A stretch of 64,000 nt of DNA, from NCBI GenBank assembly GCA_963556695.1, contig CAUWAG010000003.1, positions 806,001-870,000 on the forward strand, written 5' to 3'. The notes under the pieces were generated by a model. That model saw nothing but the letters and a program-made list of their open reading frames with translations. It was not told the DNA's origin and searched no databases. The translations under genes and the position numbers were made by a program. Source of the DNA: Anthostomella pinea. Lineage: Eukaryota; Ascomycota; Sordariomycetes; Xylariales; Xylariaceae. This document shows positions 42,500 through 53,655 of this stretch, one piece after another; position 1 is the first letter of the stretch; every line of letters starts with the position of its first letter.

Positions 42500-45068
42500 A
42501 TGTTAAGCGGAGACCTTATGAGAAAGTACCTCACGTACAAGTAAGGCACGGACTACGTCGCACAGTATCTCGCTTCGTCTGCATTGAAACTTGGATACCC
42601 GGTTTCACAGTTGGAACTCTATCGCCGTGGACCAGGTGAAATATATTTCGACTTACCTTCTTACGCTTTCGAAACCCTAGCAGAGTTCGTCGTCTCGCGA
42701 GAAAGCATAGCCCAGCATGTCGTACAGATTCTCGCAAATATCATTGACCTACGAACCTTCGTTACCCGACAGGACGAAGGCCACCCAGATTTCATCGGAA
42801 AGCTAGAGGCAACGCTCCACCTGATCCGACCGCAGCATACCCAGGTAGCTTCTCAAGTCACGGAACTTCCCGAGGATAGGACAATGGACAAGCTATTGTC
42901 CAATATGTTCGACGTCTTAACACTTGATTCGCCAAATAATGACGAGCGCGAAGATGCGACAACGAACGAGGAAAATGTGACCGTGGAACCGAGTCTCGTT
43001 TTCAAACTTCAGCCCCAACACGAATCACAGATGCAATCCTGTCCCTTTCCGCCTTCCTCTCGTTCTTTGATGACACCAAGGCCTTCATACTGAAGCACTG
43101 GAGACTCTACGAGAGCGGACAAGAAAGCCTCTCGACAGCCTCTGCCATAACCAACATTGGGTTTCTCGCGCTAGAAAGCGGATACATTGACGTTCAGGAG
43201 ATCATCGACAGCTTTGGTGGCCCCCTCGCTCTTCTCCGCCTGACTAGCGACGACCACAATAATGGAAACGCGCGCATACAGACTGTCCAAGGGATACTGC
43301 ATCATCTCGTTGGTCTCGCAAAAGACCATACTACGATGAAAACTCAACCTGCCTGGCCTAATTTCTCGAAGACCGACGACTTCGGCAGTGAACACTCGAC
43401 CGAGCCGGTGGCCAGGTTCGTGACTAAAATTCTCTGAGCTTTTACTTCTGTCCCTGAAAGACTTCTATGACCAATGGACACGTAACATGCGGGATGCGAT
43501 ACGTCGCGGAGTTGTCTCGTTTACCTTGGCTTTAACCTCAATCATTATAGCCGACACCATCGAGCTACTCGGCGACAAAACAAGCGCAGCGTATACCGAG
43601 TTGACCAGTACCAGCAGCAAGCTGACGGCTAGTCTGGATTCGATCATCGAAAGACATAAAGATTTGCGAACTCCGGAATGGCCAGAGAGTGCCGACGTTG
43701 CGCTCACCTCGTTGGACCAGCATATCAACGAGAGCGCATTGAGAAACCCGGTCCACCGCGCCGGCCGGAAACACCGGTGGAAGCTCGTCAGTTTCAACCT
43801 ATACAAATCACAACCAGTCCTCTCTGGAGTCATTCTATTCTCGATCAGCACAAAGCTTCACAGCACATCAGTCGATTATGTCAATGCCTGGGGCATAATA
43901 TTGCGCGGGGCGCACGTTTACTGTGCTTGTAAAGAAACCTTCGCGATAAAATCCTCTTGGATTGAGATGGAGCACTTGCTCGACGTCCAGCCGGAAACAA
44001 GTCTATTTGTTGGCGGTCTCGAGATATCGCCCACCATGGACCAACCAACTCCAAGCAACGAGACACCTGAGAACCGTCGACTGCGCCGTTACTGCATCGC
44101 GACGGGAGCTTCCCCGGCTCTTTGGAGCAGGGGAAGGAGAAGCAAACCCCAGGTCGTGACCAGCACTGGTTCATATAGGCAGAACAGGGTCAAGAACGTT
44201 GTAAAGATTCATGAACACCTTGGACACATCTTCGAGAAAGGCCAATGGAGTGACGGAGACGGCCAGCGAATGAACCATATGCTTGGAGAACTCGGCCGGT
44301 CGAACCAGCCCTCTTCATCCGTGAGAGAATGGATGGATTGCATCAGCGCAGGCCTCAGTAGGGAAGATGCCGCGTTACAGACGAATCTTCTGGACCTGCA
44401 TCAGTATACCCTTGTGCAATTCCAACGACTGAAGGACTGGGTTGACCCCCTAATCAAGGGGTCAACCCACCTTTACTACATGACCAAGCCACACGAGGTG
44501 AAGCATATCGTGTAGTACGTGATGGCCCAATCGAGTGGCGTCGTGGAGCTCTCCCCGATGGAGAAGGATGGATTGATGGATTGATGGATTTGGCGGGCAC
44601 GTTCTTTGGCTAGGCACCTCAGGATCGTCTGCAGAGTACGTAACACCTATGATAGCGAGCGCGTTTGAAGATGACCACCAGTGCGTCTCCCCTGCAGTTT
44701 CACACGTTACCGCACAGCTTCTGGCAAGGATGTACTCGCTGGAAAACGATGCTGTTTCCCTGCAGAACCGGAAACATGGCATACAGCAGCAAATCGACAA
44801 GTCGGTCGATGATACACTAACACGGTTTCTAGACTGTGGACAGGCTTGACTGTGCAGAACTCGACGACACTATCAAGACGGTGATTACAACACCGCTTGA
44901 GGATCTACGACAAGAACAGTCGAATCTCACGACTGGTTCTTGAAGGAAGATGGCACCCCGTTCGGCAGAGACAATGACTACAGTGATTCCGAGCGCGAGC
45001 TGGCGGCCAAGACTCCCAGCGGTCAAATCACCACCCAACGTCACTCCAAGGGCGATGGCCGCCGTTAG
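42500..45068 (+). pseudogene. DUF6604-family protein gene, heavily broken
   Basis: ATG at 42500 (MLSGDLMRKYLTYK) is followed after 14 codons by TAA at 42542-42544, then the same frame continues GTDYVAQYLASSALKLGYPV. This is the conserved start of DUF6604 proteins (YK-x-GT-D-x-VA-x-WLA). The frame then changes near 43035 (to TDAILSLSAFLSFFDDTKAF), near 43426 (one extra A in an AAAA run, to FSELLLLSLKDFYDQWTRNM), continues as a 342-codon frame to TAG at 44513-44515, and coding-like sequence persists beyond in shifting frames (LLARMYSLENDAVSLQNRKH; DDTIKTVITTPLEDLRQEQS; DWFLKEDGTPFGRDNDYSDS) to TAG at 45066-45068. At least five frame breaks or stops. DUF6604 proteins are fungal, of unknown function. 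Too many lesions for an expressed gene. Confidence 0.7.
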
Positions 45069-45437
45069 GAGTTGGGCAGAGCAGGAACCTCGCAGTCCAT
45101 GGACGAGACTGTTGAGAACAAGTAGAGAGGGTGGTTTTGCGACCTAGGAACTTGGTGTTTCGGATTGGTCTTCACATGGCCACCATGTTGCGGTGCACTG
45201 TCTTCGAATGCGCTGGGCGGGCAGCGTGGGAGCGGCCGGCATGAAAGGGAGGGCACAAGACGTGACGGGCCAATGATTGACTGGCCATTTCATCCGTCCA
45301 CGTTATTCAGTCTGACGAACAACCCAAGACCAACAACCCAGCCTCACAGTCATGTCTTTGTGTCTGACCATTTTCCAATGAGCTTGGATACCGAAGGAAG
45401 TATTCAGGCGACCTAATGAGCCACACAAGCCCATTGA

Positions 45438-46230
45438 ACAGCACATATAGGCCAACAGTCAACAACTACTTGGAAGAATCGGCCAGACTCCCAGTCACAT
45501 CCTTCTATCCAGAGTCTCGAATACCTTGTCCGATGGCAGGGGTACTCGCCGATTGACGATATATGGTACGCGAGGGAACTTTTAATGCGAAATGCGGCAG
45601 ATCTGGTGACTGCATATGACAAGAAGAACAGATTGTCTCTCGACGAACTAGAAGGAAAAAGGCCAGAGCTGCCAACTGAGATCGATTTGCCAGAGCCAAC
45701 ACCTGGCCCTCCGGAAGTGAACATTGTGTTTACCTCAGGCAACTAATCTTGCCAGCACCTAAACCAAGCACACGCAACATTTCTCTGCCAGATCACCCGG
45801 CTACGAATTCGTACTGCATTCACTTCGCCCAGAGGCACTGAACGATCTCGGGTCAAAAACGATCGACCTGCTGTCTGTTCATACACTCCGTCGCTTACCA
45901 CCACAGAGACTTTCACGAAGCCATGCATACATGCTTCAGGGGAAGGAAGGCAAGGAGTTTCTCTCGAGGATCTTGTCGAACTCGCACTGCGTCAACTAGC
46001 TTCCAGCCTCGATCCTCGACGATATCCAATCAGCCGCGCATATATCTCATACAGTTGTTGAGGATAAACTTCGTCACCGTGAACCTGTAAGGAGAGCGAG
46101 TGCAGGAGCTCCTAGACGCTTTCTGGTGTCTCACAGGCGTGTGAGGGTGGATTTGGGTGAAGCGAGGCACGAAGGGAGGTCGGCGCGGCGGCTGGGGAGA
46201 CCGTTACGCGCATTTGATTTTTTAGCATAG
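45438..46230 (+). pseudogene. Eroded chromodomain-containing coding remnant
   Basis: No ATG opens it. The frame from 45438 reads EYLVRWQGYSPIDDIWYARE, then LLMRNAADLVTAYDKKN, a good chromodomain core (YLV-x-WxGY...W, then NA-x-LV) as found in fungal chromodomain proteins and at the C-terminus of chromovirus integrases. It meets TAA at 45744-45746, stays open in the same frame to 46061 (VSLEDLVELALRQLASSLDP), then another frame carries ILDDIQSAAHISHTVVEDKL and an Arg-rich end to the stop at 46228-46230. No flanking LTRs, reverse transcriptase or integrase core is visible, so a host-gene fragment is as likely as a retroelement. Confidence 0.5.
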
Positions 46231-46440
46231 ATGGATGCAGTTGCTACCGAATATTCAATGTGTATTACACTGCAATTCCCAAAAAGAGGCACCGGACTTC
46301 CAAGCAAAGTGCAGGCGTATGCTCCGCATAGCTCAGTGTTTGGGTACCCCTCCGACCCTATCCAACTAACCCCAAAGACAGTTCAACAGCGAACCCTCAC
46401 CAAACTACGGCACCCACGTAGCCGCCGCCGAACCGGCAGC

Positions 46441-47198
46441 TTAGCAGGCTGTCAACGGGCAGCCCGTCGGCTGAACGTCCCATGTGCTGCCGTCATTCGC
46501 CTCCACGGGCGTCACTCCCGTGATCGTCAGGCTTTTGTTCCTATGAGCAGCGAAGTCAGCATGAGATTCGCAAGGTACCCCACGCCCTATGGATCTGGAT
46601 TCCGGACTCCAGAGACAATCCCGATCTGGGGCCCTTGTGCACCAACCTGGCGCCCCCACCCCTTCTCCAGGCGCACAACGACACTTGCCAACCAACAAAC
46701 CAAGCAAAACAGGGGCCACATCACGAAGACTGATCTGAGACTCACTGTACATCATCAAACCATGTAGCAGTCACCGCCAACACGCCCCTCCCATCCCCGC
46801 TCGTCTCGTACGAGCTGAAGTTGCCCGCAACCGCTCGCATCTCCGAGCGCGAACCCGGAGCAGCAGAGAACGCCAATAGCTGGCAGGCCTGCAGCGGCTG
46901 GTCGATCGTGCCAGCGCAGCTGGCGGCGAAGGCGGGGATCGAGGCCGTGGACGAGCTGTAGAGGGGTGCTGTGAGGTTGTAGGCTAATTAGGTCTGAGTT
47001 AGTGATTATGTCATTGTCGGTCTGACTGAGGAGGGCGGCGCTCGACGTACAGTATTGACACGGCCACCCGGGACACGTTTTCGCTCCCGTAAAGGCGAAG
47101 GTCCAGGCGTAGTCGGCGGCGCGGGCGGGGATGGCGCTGGCTGTGACGACGGCGAAGGTGAAGGCGAAGGCGGCCGCTATGGAGAAGAAGCGAGCCAT
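46441..47198 (-). CDS. Small secreted six-cysteine protein (161 aa)
   Basis: Exons 47198-47051, 46983-46746 and 46540-46441 join in frame to 486 nt. Intron 1 (67 bp) has a GTACGT donor and ATTAG acceptor; intron 2 (205 bp) has GTGAGT, a GCTGAC branch and CATAG. The N-terminus MARFFSIAAAFAFTFAVVTA is a clear signal peptide, with cleavage probably between residues 21 and 28. The mature part has WTFAFTGAKTCPGWPCQY, YNLTAPLYSSSTASIPAFAA, SCAGTIDQPLQACQLLAFSA, and the final exon NKSLTITGVTPVEANDGSTW...GCPLTAC. Six cysteines could make three disulphides; N-glycosylation sequons (NLT, NFS, NKS) are present. Size and features are those of fungal secreted effector or cell-surface candidates. No named family recognised. 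A poor alternative is the unspliced 152-codon frame, which loses all the C-terminal Cys. Confidence 0.72.
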
Positions 47199-48789
47199 GG
47201 TTATAGAATGCATAGCAAGGGAGACGAGTTATAGAAGTTTAGGATCTTAGAAGGTTCGTAGGTTTTGGCGCATATGAGTAAGTGGTGTTTGAGCGGGGGA
47301 CGAGGTCGTATGCGATGAATGCTGTGTATATATCGGTTTCTTGCGTGGGAACACAACTGACGTGCATCCAGAATCGTGGACACTATCCTCGTGACGACCG
47401 GGAGGGATCTATCACCAACCGTATCGATTCTTCACTCGGCAACCCAGAAGGAGTACTGGCGACGGTACGAAGGGCTAATCCTTGCCACTTGATGGTGGGC
47501 GATGAAGCAGTTGGGAATAGAAGCATCCAGACAACGAGAACAGTGAAGGCACGACTGACTACTCGATCAAAAGTAAAGCGCAGTTCCAATCTACAGCCAT
47601 GCTGACTACCTAAGTAAGGGAAAGGCTGCGGTTGCACATGTGACGGAGCCGGCCCGTCGCCAAGTCCTCCTCGTGTCCAGCTCGGCTAAAATCAGCACAT
47701 CGCGCATAGATCCTCCAGGATGCGCTACGTGATGCGACCGAGCCTGGTGGTACCCGATATAGCAACCCCTCATCTCATTTGAGGGAAAGACTCACTGCTC
47801 ACTGCTGGACTTGGGAGCTCTCATTTTTGTTGTGATGGACTTACATGCCTAGCAGGGGACGAACGAGAACATCTCGCTGCCCTAGCCAAGACGATCAGTC
47901 TATCACAGTCTGTCGGTCGGACAGGAACACCAGTGACAGCCAACGTCGGGGTAGCTTCTCCCCACCAATATGATCGCTTGAACACAAGGCAAGGCAAAGC
48001 AGTGATTTGGGCGACAGTAACGTCGACGAGAAGTTGGAAGACGAGAGACGGGAGATGGGAGACAGGGGCTCACGGTAATCCGACCAGGGCGATGGTGGTC
48101 AGGATGGTTTCGCGTTCCACGTGACAGGGTATCTTGCGCGACCCCCGTACCTGCAGGGCAGGGAAGAAAAATTATTCTTAGGAGCAAAGCCGAATGGCCA
48201 AGGGTATAGCTGATATACACGAAACCTGGAGGATATGCCTACCTACACTAGTCAGACCTGGACGAAGACCTACCTCCTACCCCCAGCTCTGCATCGAAGC
48301 TGGACCATGATGATATCCTCTACCCACAGCGCTGGTGGGTACTCTTCTCGCTTGCCCAACAGGTCAAATATGGCACATTACAATGGCGGCGCGACGAAGT
48401 GCAGCCCGCGAACAATACCCGCCTCCCAGACTGGATCTGGTCCGGATTCATTATGCCACCAGTGGCTTCTACCGGACATCATTGCGACAGCGTGCTTGGG
48501 ACACCAATGTAATCATAGTTGTTCCTTTGGTTACCTAACCTAGTTGCGCAGCGCATGGAAACTATACAATACCAACGACAATATTCTGAACATGAGTCTG
48601 CACCTGTGAGCCATGCTTTCTGGGTTAAACAACCCCCCCAGACGAGCTTCCAACCAATCCGACAAACCTGAACGCCAAAAGATCCGTTGCCACCCTTTCC
48701 TGGTATCGTATCATGAAGTCGTGAACTGCGCGCCTGTGCTTTTGTTGGCACATTCGTTTACCCTGGAACGCCATGCCTTCGAGTCCCCG
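47199..48789. other. Gene-free stretch
   Basis: Presumed promoter of the secreted-protein gene at its left end (short AT-rich leader just upstream of the ATG). No other feature supported. Confidence 0.5.
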
Positions 48790-50515
48790 CTACTTCTTGA
48801 TAGGGACGCCAGGGGAAGATTGACCATAGAGGGAAGCAAGAAGACGTTGTGGACTGGGAGGAGAATTGGAGCATCGGAAGAGTGACGAGATAACCTCCTG
48901 AGCAGTGCTTAATCCTTCCATGTCGCACTTCTTGACCGTCAACTTCGCGTCTTCGAGCAAACCGTCAGGGTCGTTGACATATCTCATTGACTCCACTCTT
49001 CGTCTCTCCAGGAACAAATTATCCTCAAGCGTCTTAAGTTGCAACGTAACAGAACGAATGGTGTCGGGGTTGAGTCGGCTGAACTCGAGGTAGGTGAGGC
49101 CCCCAGATAGGCTGTGATCGATCCAGTCAGAAGAATGGTTGGACAGCACGAGGTCAAGATTGGATTTGAGGGCGTAGTATGATTTCGTCACGTCGGCCAA
49201 TTCTATCAGCTCTTCCTTCGTGTTGGCAAGACCATGCTCCTTGCTGGCCTGGAGCTCGTCAATGCACGCCGAGACCTGGTCCTTGAGGGCATACACTGCT
49301 CGACGAAGATGGAAGACTAAATGGCTAGACGGCGGGCGATTCGTATGATCTGTAAGGTCACCAAGGGTCAGCGTTACGGGTCAAAAGCGGCAAGGGTACC
49401 GTTAATGGGGAGCAACCATGTAACTCAAATATGAAGTGCATATGAGTGTATTACTAACCTTTGGTACGCTCCCGGGAAGATCCGCAGCCGTTACGACCCT
49501 CCATGGGCGTGCAGGCATCGAAGGTATCGGGGACATCGCAAGTGGTCAGACAAGGTAGGCTGGCGGTGTGGAACTCATTGAAATCCGCTCCAATGGTCGG
49601 CATGAAGGCCTCGATCTGCCCACAGAAGTCGAACAATGTATCGTGGTAATGCTTGGCATCAGAAGCACCCCAGGTCTGAGTCGAAGAAGAAGCACGTCCC
49701 TGCATCTCCGTCTGCAGTACTGCTTGCAGACCAAGCAGTTCTATTCTGAGGCTTGCCATCCATTCGTACAGGCCGGGGTCGATGGGAAGCTTTGTGATTT
49801 CTCCCTCGGGCTTCCAGTGCTTCGCGTAGCCTTGCAGAATAGGCTCCATGTCCTTCAGGTGTGATTTCAGCTCCTCACATGCCTTGTTAATCTTGTCGGT
49901 GTCTTCGAGAGGTTGGTAGTTGCCTCGAAATCTGGTGCTGGCTACGATTTCCGAGATCAGCTTCACCAGGGAGGTGGTGACATTGTAGAGGAAGGTCGGA
50001 TCAATGTCAACGTCCAGCATGTCGCTGAGCTGGGTCTCTTCGGCCATCGAGTCTTTTTGGGGTTCCTTGGGTTCCTTGGGTTCGGTGTGAATAACGTCTT
50101 TTGTATCCATGCCATAGTGCTCGACCTCGACCTCGGGCTCCTCATCACTTGTTTCGATTTCGAAGGAGAAGGAAACACTCGGCTCGACCTCGGGCTCCTC
50201 ATCACTTGTTTCGTAGGGAAAAGAAACACTCGGCTCGCGGGTGCAGTTGTTGAAGAAGTTCAGTCGCACGGGACGGGGAATGATGCTGTCGGCAGTCAGA
50301 GAAGGCGCAGGGCTGCCCGCCTGACTTGAAGGCAGGCCCTGCATGCCGGCAGTCAGCCAAGGCACAGGACTGCCCGCCCGACTGGAAGGCAGGCTCGGTA
50401 GCGAAACGACGGAGAAGGAGTCGTCGTTATCGACTTCCTCCCAATCGTCCGCAAGGCAGGCAGACGGAGGAGCCATATCGTCCGACGTGTCAGGAGCGAA
50501 AGGTCTGGGCGCCAT
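48790..50515 (-). CDS. Hypothetical protein with internal repeats and helical C-terminus (538 aa)
   Basis: Exon 1 50515-49459, exon 2 49349-48790; the 109-bp intron has a GTTAGT donor, a GCTGAC branch and a TTACAG acceptor and joins in phase 1 (1,617 nt). The N-terminal 130 residues are acidic and Ser/Pro-rich with two nested repeats (SSRAGSP / SSQAGSP, and two copies of ETSDEEPEVE linked to EPSVSF). The remainder is rich in Leu, Glu and Lys with helical, possibly coiled-coil character (TSLVKLISEIVASTRF, CEELKSHLKDMEPILQGY, VTLQLKTLEDNLFLERRRVE). No signal peptide, transmembrane helix or recognised domain. Intact frame. Confidence 0.65.
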
Positions 50516-51874
50516 CAGATGATTGCCGAGACAGGTGGGTGTGCGCGGCGGTCGAGGGTACGCAAGGTGGATGGCGGTGGATGGCGGTGGATGAGGTGGA
50601 GATTAAAGTGATGGAAGTTATGGATGGAGGTGATGGAAGGTGTGACGAAGATGGAGGCGAGGCTACATGGTCATTGAAACGTGCTCACGGTGGACGGTGG
50701 ACGTGTTGAACCTAACCTTCAAAAATGACAGATGGCGAGCAGCTGAGAAGCTTGACGGATCTGGCCTAGAGCTTGCCGAAGCTTCGAGAGTCGAGACCAG
50801 TCCCAGCCCAGAGCTGGTTATGCAGATATGCAGCCTTACGAGAGTTTCACACCGAGTGGTCGTGATGCCTGAGAGCTAGCTTATCGGCTGGAAACAGAGG
50901 TCCTATCGCTGGCAACGGCGGGGCACAGCTGCCTAAAGCCAGGGAGTCGAGTGGAGCTGACAGGGGGGAGCTCCCCGCTATTCCAACCGGTCCCCAGTCC
51001 GTGCACGATCCCCTTCAGCCACAGAAAGCCACAACAGTTCGGCCGCTCGTGATTTGGTACTCTGACAGACCACGTGCTTCAACGGTTCAATTCACATCCT
51101 TTCCTGGCTATGACTCCCAGGAGAACAGATGCTGGTTGTACCTGGTTACTAGCCGGGACTCATTTCACAGACTGTCTCCTATACTCTGTTTCGTTGTTCT
51201 CCAGAACTCTCGCCTTGCATACTGCACCTGCCTGGGGTCTTTGACAAGATGACTGCTGCGTTATGGGAGTTCACATTTAGAATTATGACCATCCTGTTAT
51301 TGAAGCTTTGCGTCTTGTTCTCTACTGCCAAGAGGGCTCTCAGCAATGGACCGGACTTCAGTGAACAGGTTATGGGTGACTAGCGGGACTACAGCTGAGA
51401 CACCTACTGTCGCAACCGATCGATAGTATCAGGACTCAGGTTCCAACGAATGATCTTGATACCCAACTTCCAGCTTCTGGAGGTTCATTATCAACTCTAC
51501 ACCCCCGTATAGGAACACTTTGGTTCCATATGTCTGAACATCAAGACTCAACACCAGAAGGCCAAGTCCAGTAACACCAGCTAGGCACTTAAGATCACCC
51601 CGCAGTCCCGACCGCAACCCACCGCTGAACCAGTCAGCACCTGCTACCATCCAACCTAGATATCACGACATCATCACAAGACTTATTACTCCTCCAATTG
51701 GGCCTCGAGATCACAACCCATCTGGCACGACACCAGCACGCCATATCTGCAAGAGCTTCCTATATCACTCGTCGATGAGGCCTACAGGCCAGTCTTGTTT
51801 ATCAAAACGCAGCAGGCATGCGTCTGCAAGCGACCCAGAAGCAGCTCCTTGGGGCCTGGCTTCTGACTGAATCC
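50516..51874. other. Intergenic region between divergent genes
   Basis: Shared 5' region of the 538-aa gene (leftward) and the GH79 gene (rightward). Contains a short ggtggatggc repeat near 50570-50595. No coding feature supported. Confidence 0.5.
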
Positions 51875-51880
51875 TATAAA
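51875..51880 (+). promoter_or_regulatory. TATA box of the GH79 gene
   Basis: TATAAA in 'gaatcctataaagctcccc', about 156 bp upstream of the ATG at 52036 and followed by a C/T-rich stretch. Confidence 0.55.
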
Positions 51881-52035
51881 GCTCCCCAGCAGGTACTTCT
51901 CAAGTTTGTCTTACCTCCCTTGCCGTGTGCCGTTCCACCATATCATCCCCAGCCTATAGAGTTGACGCGCGTTTCATCTGAGCTCTATGTTCCTTGAAGT
52001 CTTTCGCATAAACTAGACTGACCCTAGCCTTCGTC

Positions 52036-53655
52036 ATGAAGTTGAATCCCATGAAGCTGGTTGAGGTTCTCGTATCCTTGGTAGGATTTGGGCTAACGGC
52101 AACCATCTCCCGAGATCCATCTATCTCATCAACCTTTGTCGACGTCCCGGCAGAGGTGCCTTCAGATGCCTCAGCCGTCATCGACCCTGACTTCCCCGGT
52201 CTTGCTTTCGAGGAAGCCTCGTTCGTACGCTACGCGCAGGATGACGATGGCAACATCAACGCCTTCTCCACCAACCTCATGGAGGCCATCTACTCGCGTA
52301 CCGGGGGGAAGCCAATCATCCGGCTTGGTGGGACTTCTGCCGACTATGGGAAATATCTGCCAGGACAGGTAGAGCCGGCTCTCCCCGTTGCGGAGCAAGA
52401 CAACTATCAGGATGTCGGCCATACGACCATTGGGCCTTCCTACTGGCCCCTGGCTCACAATTTCCCCAATGCCGCCTACATGGTCCAAGCCCCGTTGGCA
52501 ACGACGAATATCAGCGAAGCCATTGCGTGGACGCAGACCGCTATAGACGCTATTGGTATCGATAGTACCCATTCCATCCAGGTTGGCAATGAACCAGATC
52601 TGTACTCCGATACCTATACGGGTGAAGGCGGGATCGAGCTGAACCCTCCAGGCTACCAGGGTAGGCTGTCAAACGAGTCTTATGTCGGGAATTACACCAA
52701 ATACGTCACTGCGATCAAGGAGGCAGTGGATGTACCCGATGGGCGCTTCTTCACCGCCTTCGACGTGTCGACACATTTCGGGGCCGGGGTGATGAAAGAG
52801 CAATACATCCTAGCCGTCGACCGATGCTTCGAGCTCGGCATTGACGCCGACAGCATCATAAAAGAGGTCTCGCACCACTACTACCAGAAGCAAGCCGGGA
52901 CCGCAGCCGACCTGGGCAGCGAACTAATGAACATGAGCATGACGCACACGCACCTCGACCAGTACAAGGTGCGCATCGCCTGGCTGCAGCAGAACAAGCC
53001 CGACGTGCCCTTTATCCTCAACGAAGTCGGCAACTCCCTCCAACCCACACATACCTACGAGTACCAGGCCCGCCTCGGCAGCGCCCTCTGGCAGGTCGAC
53101 TTCTACCTCTACAGCATGGCTATCGGCGTCGCCCGCATCAACTACCAGCAGATCATGCACTCGGGCTTCGACATGTGGCTGCCGGTGGCTAGCGCCGGGC
53201 TGCCGGCGCAGACCTTCAGTAACTACTACTCGCAGCCCTTCGTGGCGGATTTCATCGGGTCCTCGGGGACGACGCGCGTTGCGCAATTGTCTCTAGAAGG
53301 CGAATACGAGAATGTCGCCGCCTATGCAGCCTACGACGGGGGCGCCCTGAGCCGCATCGCGGTTGCCAACTTGCAGTACTGGAACGCGACGTCGTCGACG
53401 GAGGACCGCGGCGGCGTCACGCTGGACCTCGCGCTACCGGACGGCGTGGAATCAGTCACGGTGTACCACCTCAACAGCCCTGCGGGCGCGGGCGCCGCCG
53501 CTGACTCGATCACGTACGGTGGGAGCCAGTGGACGTATGGGAGTTTGGGCACCGAGGTCAAGGGCGTGCGCGACGACACCGAGGTGGTGGCTGTTGTGGA
53601 TGGTGTTGCGAGCGTGACGGTTGCTAGTAGTGAGGCTGTGCTTGTTTGGCTTTGA
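52036..53655 (+). CDS. Secreted GH79-type glycoside hydrolase (beta-glucuronidase/heparanase-like)
   Basis: A single intact frame of 539 aa without introns. The N-terminus MKLNPMKLVEVLVSLVGFGL is a signal peptide. The body fits family GH79: IIRLGGTSADYG (about 94-105), the acid/base motif QVGNEPDLY (E186) and the nucleophile motif FILNEVGNSL (E330) on a TIM barrel, then a C-terminal beta-domain (GLPAQTFSNYYSQPFVADFI...VTVYHLNSP). Known fungal GH79 members remove glucuronic acid or its 4-O-methyl form from arabinogalactan side chains, so a role in plant-polysaccharide degradation is likely; substrate is not determinable here. Several N-glycosylation sequons. GC content rises in the 3' half. 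Confidence 0.85.
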   Translation: MKLNPMKLVEVLVSLVGFGLTATISRDPSISSTFVDVPAEVPSDASAVIDPDFPGLAFEEASFVRYAQDDDGNINAFSTNLMEAIYSRTGGKPIIRLGGTSADYGKYLPGQVEPALPVAEQDNYQDVGHTTIGPSYWPLAHNFPNAAYMVQAPLATTNISEAIAWTQTAIDAIGIDSTHSIQVGNEPDLYSDTYTGEGGIELNPPGYQGRLSNESYVGNYTKYVTAIKEAVDVPDGRFFTAFDVSTHFGAGVMKEQYILAVDRCFELGIDADSIIKEVSHHYYQKQAGTAADLGSELMNMSMTHTHLDQYKVRIAWLQQNKPDVPFILNEVGNSLQPTHTYEYQARLGSALWQVDFYLYSMAIGVARINYQQIMHSGFDMWLPVASAGLPAQTFSNYYSQPFVADFIGSSGTTRVAQLSLEGEYENVAAYAAYDGGALSRIAVANLQYWNATSSTEDRGGVTLDLALPDGVESVTVYHLNSPAGAGAAADSITYGGSQWTYGSLGTEVKGVRDDTEVVAVVDGVASVTVASSEAVLVWL

